A stretch of DNA of 64,000 bases, taken from NCBI RefSeq assembly GCF_021228125.1, contig NZ_JAJQQS010000014.1, forward strand, positions 124,001 through 188,000. Direction: 5' to 3'. This DNA comes from Streptomyces albireticuli (GTDB lineage: Bacteria > Actinomycetota > Actinomycetes > Streptomycetales > Streptomycetaceae). A model generated the notes under the pieces. The model did not search any database. It had not been told where the DNA came from and saw only the letters and a list, made by a program, of their open reading frames with translations. Positions within the stretch are counted from its first letter, which is position 1. Each line of letters begins with the position of its first letter. Both the position numbers and the translations under genes were made by a program. Shown piece after piece: positions 53,223-60,850 of this stretch.

Positions 53223-54452
53223 GTGTTCCTGGGAATGGACGTCGGGACGGGAACGGTCGCGGTACGCGACGCGGACGGCGCGCGTTTCTCGGAATGCGCC
53301 CCCTATGGCATGGCGGCATACGTCCGCGAGCTCACGGGAACGGAAAGAGGGGCGGGCGGGGTGACCGGCGCCGTGGTCGCCGTGCCGGAGGACTGGTGCG
53401 CGGAAAGCGGCTGCGCGCGGCGGGAGGCGCTTTTCGCCGAACTCCGCGCCGTGTCCGCCCCGGTGCCGCGGTTCGTCCCCGCCGCCGTCGCCGTCCTGGC
53501 CGGCACGGCCGCGGCGGCTCCCGTGGACGGGCCGGCCGAGCGGCTGGTCTGCGACATCGGGCCGGAGCGGGTCGGCGTCACGCTCTGCCGCGTCTCCGGT
53601 GTGCCGGGGGCTCCGGGCCCCGTCGTCGAGTTCGTCGACTCGGCGGCCGCCGGCACGGCCGGGGTGCCGCGCGAGGCGGGCCCGGCCGCCCACGCCCTGG
53701 CGCACCGGACGGCGGGAGGCGATCTCGCGCGGCGGGCCGAGATCCTGCTGGCGCGGGCCGTGGCCTTCCCGCGCTACCGGGAGGCTCCCCTGCACCCGGC
53801 CGGCGGTCCCGGCACCTCGGCCGTGACGGCCGGGGAGGCCATCGACGCCTTCGCGCCCGTGGCGGACGCCGTACGGGCCGCCGGTGCCGCCCTCAGGGCC
53901 CGGTGCTCACCCGGCCCAGGCACCCCGGACCGGGTCGTCGTCACCGGAGCGCTGGCCGCGCACCCGCTGGTCCCGCACACCATGGCCCGGTGCCTGCCGG
54001 TCCCGTGGGCCGCGGCCACGCCGGGGGTACCGGAGCCCGGCGCGGCGGCGGCCGGGGCACTGCTGATCGCCGAGGGGGCCGCCCGGGCCCCCGAACCGGC
54101 ACCGCACACGCTCGGTCTGCCGGCTCATGAGATCCGGCGGGGCCGGCTGGTGGCCCGCCGGATCCCGCTCGCCGAGGCCGGCTCACCGCCGCCCTTGACG
54201 GTGACGGCCGACGGGGCCCCGGTGGTCGTGGAGATCCCGCCGGGCGAGGCGTTCCGGCTCCTCGTCGAGGTCCAGGAGTACGGGCACGGGGCCCGCCGCG
54301 CGCTGGCCCCGCCGCGCGCCGCCGCGCCGCCTGCGGGGAGGTACCACGTCGGACTGCACCCGGTGCGGCGCGGGTTCGGGGTGCTCGTCCTCCGTCCGGT
54401 AGGCGGGGGCGAGGCGGCGCTGGTCCCGCTGGGCGCGCCGGCCGGCGGCTGA
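53223..54452 (+). CDS. Degenerate Hsp70/actin-fold protein
   Basis: 409 residues. The start VFLGMDVGTGTVAVRDADGA is a phosphate-1 loop of the actin/Hsp70/sugar-kinase fold; CDIGPERVGVTLCRV is a likely phosphate-2 loop, and RVVVTGALAAHPLVPHT may be the adenosine motif (usual GGxxR/P is altered to GALAAHP). After that the chain is beta-rich with no typical substrate-binding domain. Motif losses suggest weak or no ATPase activity, perhaps a pseudo-chaperone partner of the full Hsp70 at 56053-58005. GTG 53223 lies 148 bp from the divergent trypco gene. Confidence 0.65.
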   Translation: MFLGMDVGTGTVAVRDADGARFSECAPYGMAAYVRELTGTERGAGGVTGAVVAVPEDWCAESGCARREALFAELRAVSAPVPRFVPAAVAVLAGTAAAAPVDGPAERLVCDIGPERVGVTLCRVSGVPGAPGPVVEFVDSAAAGTAGVPREAGPAAHALAHRTAGGDLARRAEILLARAVAFPRYREAPLHPAGGPGTSAVTAGEAIDAFAPVADAVRAAGAALRARCSPGPGTPDRVVVTGALAAHPLVPHTMARCLPVPWAAATPGVPEPGAAAAGALLIAEGAARAPEPAPHTLGLPAHEIRRGRLVARRIPLAEAGSPPPLTVTADGAPVVVEIPPGEAFRLLVEVQEYGHGARRALAPPRAAAPPAGRYHVGLHPVRRGFGVLVLRPVGGGEAALVPLGAPAGG

Positions 54453-54488
54453 GTCGCGAGAACGAGAAGGAGCGAGGGAGGGGATCCC

Positions 54489-55775
54489 GTGCCGGACCGG
54501 GCGGACGAAGCGAAGGAAGGGCTCGCCACGGCGCTGGCCCAGGACGGTGACCTCGGGGCGCTGCACGCCCTGCGCTGGGCGCTGGTCTGGTCGGCGCGGG
54601 TGATGGGCCGGCTGCCGGACGGGGTCCCGGCGGAGGGGCCGGACGCGGCCGAGGAGGCGGAACGCGGGGAGCGGGGAGGCGGGTTGCCGGTGCGGGCGGG
54701 CCGACCGCACACGACGGCTCCGCGAGAGGCCGAAGGCTCGGCGGACCCCCGTGCGAGCCGGCTGCCGGAGGGCCCGGGGAAGGCCGGGGAGCCGACCGGG
54801 CCCCGTGGGCGCCCGCGCCGCTCGGCAGCCCCCACGGCGCCGGAGGCGGGGCCGGCGTCGTGCCGCTCCTCGACGGAGACCTCGGACGCCCCCGGGGAGC
54901 CCGCCCGGCCCGCAAGGCAGTCCGCGCGTTGTCTCGAAGCCGTGTTCCTGCTCGACGACGCGCTCACCGAGGCCGGGGGCGTGTCGCGGGCGGCCGGGCG
55001 GCTGCTGGCGGCGGCCCGGCCGGGGCCGGCCGCCGAGGCGTACCTGCGGGAGAGGGAGGCCGAGCTCGACGAGGTGAAGGGGCGTACGGCCGCCGCCCGC
55101 GCTGACTTCGACAGCCTCGCCGAGGCCGAGGAGGAGCTCCGCCGCCGGCTTGCGGAGCACGCGGCGCTGCGGGAGCGCGTCGCCGAACTCCGCCGCTTGG
55201 AGCGGCTGGTCGAGGCCCTCGACGCGCTCGACGGTCAGCACGCCGCTGTCGAGGAACGGCTGGCCTTCCTGCGGGCCCGCGTCGACGGGGCGGAGGAGAC
55301 GATGGCGGAGGACAGCGCGGAACTGCTGCGGCTCACCCGGGACCAGCTGACGCTCCTCTCCCCCCGGGCCCGTACGGCACTGGAGCGCGCCGCGGCCGCT
55401 CAGGCGGAACTCGCCTCCGCGGAGGGCGAGCTGGCGGGGTCGGAGAAGCGGCTCGCCGCGGTGTCCGCCCGCCTGGCGGAGGTGGGCGTCCTGCGCCGGG
55501 AGCGGCTGTCCTCCCTGTCCGCCCGTACACGGGCCGACAGGGAGCTGGCAGACGCGCTGGCGTCGCTGCCGGAGCTCTGGAAGGGCTCGTCCGGGGGTGG
55601 GGACGGCACGGCTCCGGATCGGGCCCGCGCGCTCCTCGACGGGATCGAGGAGCGGCTGCGGGACGTGGAGGCGGCGCTGCGGCGGACGCTGGACGAGGAG
55701 GAGAGCGCGCCGGTGCCCGGCCGGACGGTCCTCGACTGGCGCGACGGGGGGCCGGCCGGGGCCGCGGCGCGGTGA
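54489..55775 (+). CDS. Coiled-coil protein
   Basis: 428 residues. An acidic helical N-terminus (DEAKEGLATALAQDGDLGAL), a low-complexity Arg/Pro/Glu linker (about 55-150), then long heptad repeats (about 150-370: LREREAELDEVKGRTAAARA, LERLVEALDALDGQHAAVEE). It has no catalytic motif. Such proteins often bridge oligomeric partners. GTG 54489 has GAGGGAGGGG upstream; it lies 36 bp after the degenerate Hsp70-like gene, with which it forms a unit. A 40-bp tandem repeat array follows its stop. Confidence 0.75.
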   Translation: MPDRADEAKEGLATALAQDGDLGALHALRWALVWSARVMGRLPDGVPAEGPDAAEEAERGERGGGLPVRAGRPHTTAPREAEGSADPRASRLPEGPGKAGEPTGPRGRPRRSAAPTAPEAGPASCRSSTETSDAPGEPARPARQSARCLEAVFLLDDALTEAGGVSRAAGRLLAAARPGPAAEAYLREREAELDEVKGRTAAARADFDSLAEAEEELRRRLAEHAALRERVAELRRLERLVEALDALDGQHAAVEERLAFLRARVDGAEETMAEDSAELLRLTRDQLTLLSPRARTALERAAAAQAELASAEGELAGSEKRLAAVSARLAEVGVLRRERLSSLSARTRADRELADALASLPELWKGSSGGGDGTAPDRARALLDGIEERLRDVEAALRRTLDEEESAPVPGRTVLDWRDGGPAGAAAR

Positions 55776-55776
55776 C

Positions 55777-56040
55777 GTCGCGGACGGAACGCCCGGCCGG
55801 GGCGGCGGCGCGGAGGGCTCCCGGACAGAACGCCCGACCGAAGCCACGACGCGGGGGCTCCCGGACGGAACGTCCAACCGAAACCACGACGCGGGGGCTC
55901 CCGGACGGAACGTCCAACCGAAACCACGACGCGGGAACCGCTCGGACGGAACGCCCGACCGGGGCCACCGCGCAGTGGGCTCATCAGACGCAACGTCCGG
56001 CCGAGACTACGACGCGGTGGACTCCCGGACGGGCACACCC
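55777..56040. repeat. Degenerate 40-bp tandem repeats between two convergent genes
   Basis: About six units of roughly 40 bp. The two best, starting at 55858 and 55898, are identical for at least 38 bases; units before and after are diverged. Each contains CGGACGGAACGTCCAACCGA or a near form. Period 40 is not a multiple of three, so the array is not a protein repeat, and there are no unique spacers, so it is not CRISPR. It ends near the Hsp70 stop at 56053. Confidence 0.88.
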
Positions 56041-56052
56041 GGCCGCCGCACC

Positions 56053-58005
56053 TCAGCGCACGAGCAGTTCCGCCTCGTCCGCCAGGGCCTCCAGGTCCTC
56101 GGCGATGCCCTTCGAGATCTCCTGGGCGAGCCGCTGCCCGCCGTCCTCCAGGAACCGCTCCCCGAACGCGCGGGCCAGCGCGGCCTCCTGGGCGGCGGCC
56201 TCCCGCTGGAGTTTCGCGACCATCCTGGCCTCGCCGCCGACCTTGCGCGCCATCGGCGGGATGTTCGCCTCCCTCGCCTTGGCGAGCGCCCGCTCCTTGC
56301 CCTCGCTGAGGCCCGCCCACAGCAGGGCGAAGGCTACGATCACGGCGAACGGCCCGGTCGCGGCGATGATGGCGGTACCGGCGCCGAAGAGCGTCGTCGC
56401 GACGATGCCCGCGACCACCACGTTGACGACCGAGGCGATGTTGTCCAGCACCTCGGTGGCGGCCGCGGCGTCGACGGGGACGTCCAGCCTCCCCTCGCTC
56501 ACCCGCACGGCGGGCAGGGCCATGGCCGACGGTTCGAGGTGCCGGCGGCGGCAGATGGGCCGGGTCAGCTCCTCGAGGTCCGGGCGCAGGGCGTTCTGCC
56601 AGGTGGCGATCGCCTCCTGGAGCCGGGTGTTGGCCGGGTCGGTGAGCTCGGCGTGCAGCGCCCGGGAGATCCCGGCGGCCATCTCGTCCAGCGTGGTGAT
56701 CTGCCCGGCGCGCCAGCGCCTGAAGGCCGGGATCACATGCCGTTCCGTCATCCCGTCGGCGACCGCCTCGCCCAGCTTCTCGGCGAGCCCCGGCAGCCGG
56801 TCCGCCACCAGGGAGCCGACGCGGTCGCTGTCCAGGAGGCCGCGGATGTCCGCGCGGAACCCCGCCGCCCGGATGCTCATACGGCCCGCCAGGGCGAGCC
56901 CGCGGGCGATGGCCACCTCCGGCTCCGTGCCCAGGAACACCCGGTCCGCGCCGAAGGCCTCGCGGGTCTGTTCCAGGACGAAGTGCATCCGGGAGGCGCC
57001 TCCGGTGAGCAGTACGGCGTCCGGCGGACCGGCGAGTCCCGCCGCCGCGCCACCGAGGGCGTCCCCGTACGCCTGCCGCCAGGAGCGGCCGTCGAGGCTG
57101 GGCTGCGGGGTGTCCAGCACGGCGGCCATGTCCCCGGCCGTCAGCTCGATATGGAAGTAGAGGCTTCCGCCGCGGGCCTTGACCGGGTATACGGTGCCGA
57201 CCGTCGCCTCGGGGTCGGTGGCGAACTTGCCGCGATCGGTGCGGAAGAAGGTCTCCTTCACCTCCCTGCACTTCAGTTCGAGTACGAGCCGGATGGAGCG
57301 GTCCTCCTGGAGCAGTTCCCGCAGCGCCTCGCCCTGCGGGTTGCGGTCCAGCTGCTGTTCCAGGATCGTGCGGTCGATCAGCCCGGCGCCCAGCGGGAGT
57401 CCGGTGTCGAGGGGCGGGCCCGTGCGGTGGCCCAGGACGGTGGTGAAGTCGGTGGTCGACGAGCCCAGGTCCACGACCAGCACCGCGCCGGCGAGCCGCC
57501 CCGGATCGATCTCCACCTCGCCCGACTCACGGGCGTAGAGCAGGGCGGCCCTCGACTCGGGGACCACGTCCACGCCCGGGAGCCCCGCCGCCCGCAGCAG
57601 TTCCGCGTACTCCCCGCGCAGTTCCCTGTTCCAGCCGGAGGGCGCCCCGAAGACCCAGCGCACCGGGCGGCGGCCGCCCTTCAGGTCCTGGTCCCGCTCG
57701 ACGGCGTCCTCGGAGACCTTCCGTACGAAGAGGGTCGTCGGCCGGCGCACCTCCTCGCGGGTGAGCTCGGGCGACTTGAAGGCCAGTTGGAGCCCGGTGG
57801 CCCCGTTGTCCATGGCCGCCCGGCCGACCAGCACGCCCCGCGTGGGGTGTTCGGCGACCATGGTGACGTGCTGCCTGCCGCCGCCGGTGGCGCCGAGGTC
57901 CATGACGGCGGGCTCCGAGTCCTTGTCGGCGTACGCCTTCGCGAGCGCGGTCTCGCCGTGCCCGAGGTCGAATCCGACGATCACGGTTCCTGAGCTGTCA
58001 GTCAT
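56053..58005 (-). CDS. Hsp70-family ATPase with a C-terminal hydrophobic hairpin
   Basis: 650 residues. The nucleotide-binding domain (about 1-385) has the phosphate-1 loop VIVGFDLGHGETALAKAY, phosphate-2 VVDLGSSTTDFTTV and adenosine motif LLTGGASRMHFV: an intact Hsp70/actin fold. There is no usual peptide-binding beta-sandwich; instead about 395-510 is helical and about 520-565 holds two hydrophobic stretches (NVVVAGIVATTLFGAGTAII, PFAVIVAFALLWAGL), so the protein may insert in the membrane or form a pore-like assembly. The ATG overlaps the upstream gene stop by 8 nt. It may bind the neighbouring coiled-coil and GrpE-like proteins. Confidence 0.85.
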   Translation of the reverse strand: MTDSSGTVIVGFDLGHGETALAKAYADKDSEPAVMDLGATGGGRQHVTMVAEHPTRGVLVGRAAMDNGATGLQLAFKSPELTREEVRRPTTLFVRKVSEDAVERDQDLKGGRRPVRWVFGAPSGWNRELRGEYAELLRAAGLPGVDVVPESRAALLYARESGEVEIDPGRLAGAVLVVDLGSSTTDFTTVLGHRTGPPLDTGLPLGAGLIDRTILEQQLDRNPQGEALRELLQEDRSIRLVLELKCREVKETFFRTDRGKFATDPEATVGTVYPVKARGGSLYFHIELTAGDMAAVLDTPQPSLDGRSWRQAYGDALGGAAAGLAGPPDAVLLTGGASRMHFVLEQTREAFGADRVFLGTEPEVAIARGLALAGRMSIRAAGFRADIRGLLDSDRVGSLVADRLPGLAEKLGEAVADGMTERHVIPAFRRWRAGQITTLDEMAAGISRALHAELTDPANTRLQEAIATWQNALRPDLEELTRPICRRRHLEPSAMALPAVRVSEGRLDVPVDAAAATEVLDNIASVVNVVVAGIVATTLFGAGTAIIAATGPFAVIVAFALLWAGLSEGKERALAKAREANIPPMARKVGGEARMVAKLQREAAAQEAALARAFGERFLEDGGQRLAQEISKGIAEDLEALADEAELLVR

Positions 58006-58822
58006 CGTCCCGTTCCGTTCCTTGCTCGTGTCCCCCGGCGGGGAACGGTTTCCTTGCGGGCCCCCTCACCTCCCCCGGACGCAGCACCCGGCCGTCGGCG
58101 GCCACCAGGGCGGGCCGGGACGTCACGAAGTTCCGCTCCTCGGGGTCCGGGTGGACGACGAAGGAGAACAGGGAGTCGTTCGTGCCGTCGAAGTCGACGA
58201 CCGCGATGTCGTGCCGGAGCGCGAGGTCCTTGCGGAGCCTGTCGATGTGGCGCAGGGCCAGTTCGCCGTCCCGCTCGGCGTGCGCGGACAGCAGGTCGCG
58301 CAGCAGGTCGAGCACGTCGCGGTCCTCCGACCAGCGCAGCGGTACGCGCTCGGGCGCGGGCGGCTCGGCCTCCGCGAGCAGCCGGTCGGCCGCTTCCGCG
58401 GCGGCCTGGAGCTGGTCGAGGAGCGTGGGGGTGTGCACGGTGGGCCGGGGCGGCCGGGTCCGTTCCTCCCGGTGGTCCTCGTCGCCGAGGCCCAGCGGGA
58501 GCAGGCGCAGCAGCGGGGTGAGCGGGGACGAGGACCGCTGGGGCGGCCGGGCCCCGGTGGTGGTGGCGGCGGGCGCGCGGACGGCGGCGAGGGTGCCCAG
58601 GGACACGGCGCGCAGGAGGTCCACGGCGGCGGCGAGCTGGCGCCGCGAGTTCGGTGTGCCCTCCCGGTCCTCGCCGGGCGCGGCCGCCGAGGCCGGGTCG
58701 AGGCGCTCCAGGGCGGCGCGCAGGGCGGCGGTGGCGTGCTCGGTCGTGGCGTGGTCCTCCAGGCGTATGTCGAGCTGCGGCCGCTGCCGCTTGAAGGCCG
58801 TCGCCAGGATGTCTCGGCTCAC
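57998..58822 (-). CDS. Helical protein, possibly GrpE-like nucleotide-exchange factor for the adjacent Hsp70
   Basis: 274 residues. Long helices (LLDQLQAAAEAADRLLAEAE, DLLRDLLSAHAERDGELALR then HIDRLRKDLAL) lead into a small beta-domain (HDIAVVDFDGTNDSLFSFVV, RPALVAADGRVLRPGEVR). Helix then C-terminal beta-wing ending in RPALV-type text resembles GrpE, and the gene is coupled to an Hsp70 gene by an 8-nt overlap, as grpE-dnaK often are. Similarity is too weak to be sure. N-terminus MSRDILATAFKRQRPQLDIR. The C-terminal tail is acidic. Confidence 0.55.
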   Translation of the reverse strand: MSRDILATAFKRQRPQLDIRLEDHATTEHATAALRAALERLDPASAAAPGEDREGTPNSRRQLAAAVDLLRAVSLGTLAAVRAPAATTTGARPPQRSSSPLTPLLRLLPLGLGDEDHREERTRPPRPTVHTPTLLDQLQAAAEAADRLLAEAEPPAPERVPLRWSEDRDVLDLLRDLLSAHAERDGELALRHIDRLRKDLALRHDIAVVDFDGTNDSLFSFVVHPDPEERNFVTSRPALVAADGRVLRPGEVRGPARKPFPAGGHEQGTERDDD

Positions 58823-58882
58823 GGCGCCCTCCTTGTGGATACCGGTGTGCGGGTCGTGGACGAGGTGGTGGGTGAGGTGGCG

Positions 58883-60850
58883 TCAGAGGGGTTCGGGAAG
58901 CCGCCAGGCCCGTACGAGCCCGTCGGCGGAGGCGCTCAGCAGGTGGCCGGCGGGGGTGACGGACAGTCCGCGCACGGCGGCGGTGTGGAGGCCGACGGCC
59001 GTGCCGCGCGACCCCGGCCGTGCCGCCGCCCGGCCGGCCGGCCAGACGCGGATCGCACCCGACTCGTCGCAGGCGGCGAGCAGGCCGCGCGGGCCGAACG
59101 TCAGGCGCCGCACGGCGCCGGTGTGTCCGGGGAGTTCGTCGGGGGCGGTGCGGCGGCGCAGGTCGTGGACGTGGACGCGGCCGTCGGCGCAGCCGACGGC
59201 GAGGAGCCGGTCGTCGGCGTCGAGGGCGAGTCCGGTGACGGAGGATCCGGTGGTCAGGCGGCCGAGGCGGTGGCCGGAGACGGCGTCCCTCAGTTCCACC
59301 CCGGCGGCGCCGCCGACGGCCAGGATCCGCCCGTCCGAGGTGACTTCGAGGGCGGTGGCGGCCGACCAGCCGACCTTCAGCGGGTAGACCGTGCCGTCGG
59401 GGGCGCCCAGCAGGCGGGAGGGGTCCGAGCGGCGCAGCAGCCCGTCGTCGCCGAGGCTGAACACCGCGCCCGCGCGGAGGCGTACGGCGTTGACCCAGCC
59501 CTCGTGCCAGGCGAGGGCGCGGGACCGCCCGGACCCGCCGAACGACCAGAGCCGGACCGCGCCGTCACTGCCGCCCGTCACCAGCGCCCTGAGGCCGGGC
59601 GCGAGGTCCAGGGCGGTGACCCGGCCGGTGTGCAGGGCGCGGGCGGCGAGCGGTTCGGCGGCGCCCGGGGCCCAGACCGCGGCCGAGCCGTCGGGGCAGC
59701 CCACGGCGAGGTGTGTGACCGCCGGTTCCGGGCCGGGGCCGCAGGCGAGGGCGGAGAGTCCGGGCGCGTGGCGCAGCACCTGCCGCGGGGGCCGGGCGGG
59801 GTCCGGCGGGATCCGTACGGCCACGGCGTCCGGGTACCGGCGGCGAAGCGCGCCGAGGGCACGCTCGGGTACGGGCCAGCCGGGCAGCCCGCACGCCAGG
59901 ACGGCCGGCGCGGGGCCGGGGGACGGAGGGCCGGCCGGGGCCGAGGCGGGGTACGGCGCGTCGGGCGAGGACGCTCCGGGGGGCGGAGGGTCGGGCGGGG
60001 ACCCTTCGGGGCGCGGCGCGCCGGGGTGTCGCCCGTCGGGCGGCTCATCCGGGCACAGCGCGTCCGGCAGCATCACGTCGGGGCGTCGCGGATCCGTCAG
60101 GGCCCGTTCGGGTGCGTGGGTGGCGCCGGTGGCCGGGGGTGGCCGGTCGGCGATGCCGCCGGCGAGGAGGAAGCGTGCGGCGTCCGGGTCCGTGGGCAGG
60201 GCGGGCAGCAGCGACGTCCAGGGCCAGGAGGTGGTCTCCGCCCGCTCGTACAGGTCGCCGTCGTCGGCGCGGGTGAATCCGACGGTGGTGAGGCCGTCGG
60301 CCGTGATCTCGACGGCCAGGGCCTCGGCGGCCTCACGCGGGTGGGGCTCGCGGAGGTGGGCCTCGACCGCCTCCCGGAGGGTGCGGGCGGGTGCCTCCTC
60401 CCGCCAGGGGCCGCGCAGCGCCTCCGCCGCCTCGCCGGGGCGCGGCGGCCCGTTCCTGACGAGGCGCTGGAGGCGGGCGTACAGCGCGGCGTCGCCGTGC
60501 CACGGGTGGCCGGCCGCGCGGGCGGCCGCGGTGAGGTCGTACCGCCGCCGGGCGGTGGCGAGCCGGTTATCGAAGGCGCGCAGGAGCTCCTCGGTGAGGG
60601 GGCCGAGCACGGGGTCCGCGCGCAGGGGCCAGCGGCAGTCGGGGCACGCGGCGGGCCCGTCCTCCTCGGCGACGGCGGCGCCGCACACCGGGCAGCCGGT
60701 GCCGGTGGACGCGTCGACGGCGGGGGCGGCGGGCGGTGCGCCGTTGCCCGCGCCGGCACACCTGGCGGCGGCGGAGGCTCCGGCGTGCCGCCCGTGCCCC
60801 TCCGCGGCGGGCGCGTCGGCACGCGCGGGCGCCCGGTCAGCCGTCGGCAT
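58883..60850 (-). CDS. Zinc-ribbon and WD40-repeat protein
   Basis: 655 residues. A zinc ribbon CPVCG...CPDC uses Cys53, 56, 69 and 72. Then a helical segment (about 90-220), a low-complexity Pro-rich linker (about 255-340), and from about 400 on WD40 units: HTGRVTALDLAPGLRALVTG, GSDGAVRLWSF, HEGWVNAVRL, VGWSAATALEVTSDGRILAV, HTGAVRRLTFGPRGLLAACD, HTAAVRGLSVTPAGHLLSAS and DGLVRAWRL. A beta-propeller for protein binding is expected. ATG 60850 lies 14 nt inside the AAA+ gene, with GGAGG upstream, so translation is coupled. Confidence 0.87.
   Translation of the reverse strand: MPTADRAPARADAPAAEGHGRHAGASAAARCAGAGNGAPPAAPAVDASTGTGCPVCGAAVAEEDGPAACPDCRWPLRADPVLGPLTEELLRAFDNRLATARRRYDLTAAARAAGHPWHGDAALYARLQRLVRNGPPRPGEAAEALRGPWREEAPARTLREAVEAHLREPHPREAAEALAVEITADGLTTVGFTRADDGDLYERAETTSWPWTSLLPALPTDPDAARFLLAGGIADRPPPATGATHAPERALTDPRRPDVMLPDALCPDEPPDGRHPGAPRPEGSPPDPPPPGASSPDAPYPASAPAGPPSPGPAPAVLACGLPGWPVPERALGALRRRYPDAVAVRIPPDPARPPRQVLRHAPGLSALACGPGPEPAVTHLAVGCPDGSAAVWAPGAAEPLAARALHTGRVTALDLAPGLRALVTGGSDGAVRLWSFGGSGRSRALAWHEGWVNAVRLRAGAVFSLGDDGLLRRSDPSRLLGAPDGTVYPLKVGWSAATALEVTSDGRILAVGGAAGVELRDAVSGHRLGRLTTGSSVTGLALDADDRLLAVGCADGRVHVHDLRRRTAPDELPGHTGAVRRLTFGPRGLLAACDESGAIRVWPAGRAAARPGSRGTAVGLHTAAVRGLSVTPAGHLLSASADGLVRAWRLPEPL

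Noticed and set aside
55777..56040. CRISPR array
   Set aside because: Units follow each other without unique spacers and drift in sequence, and no cas gene is seen.
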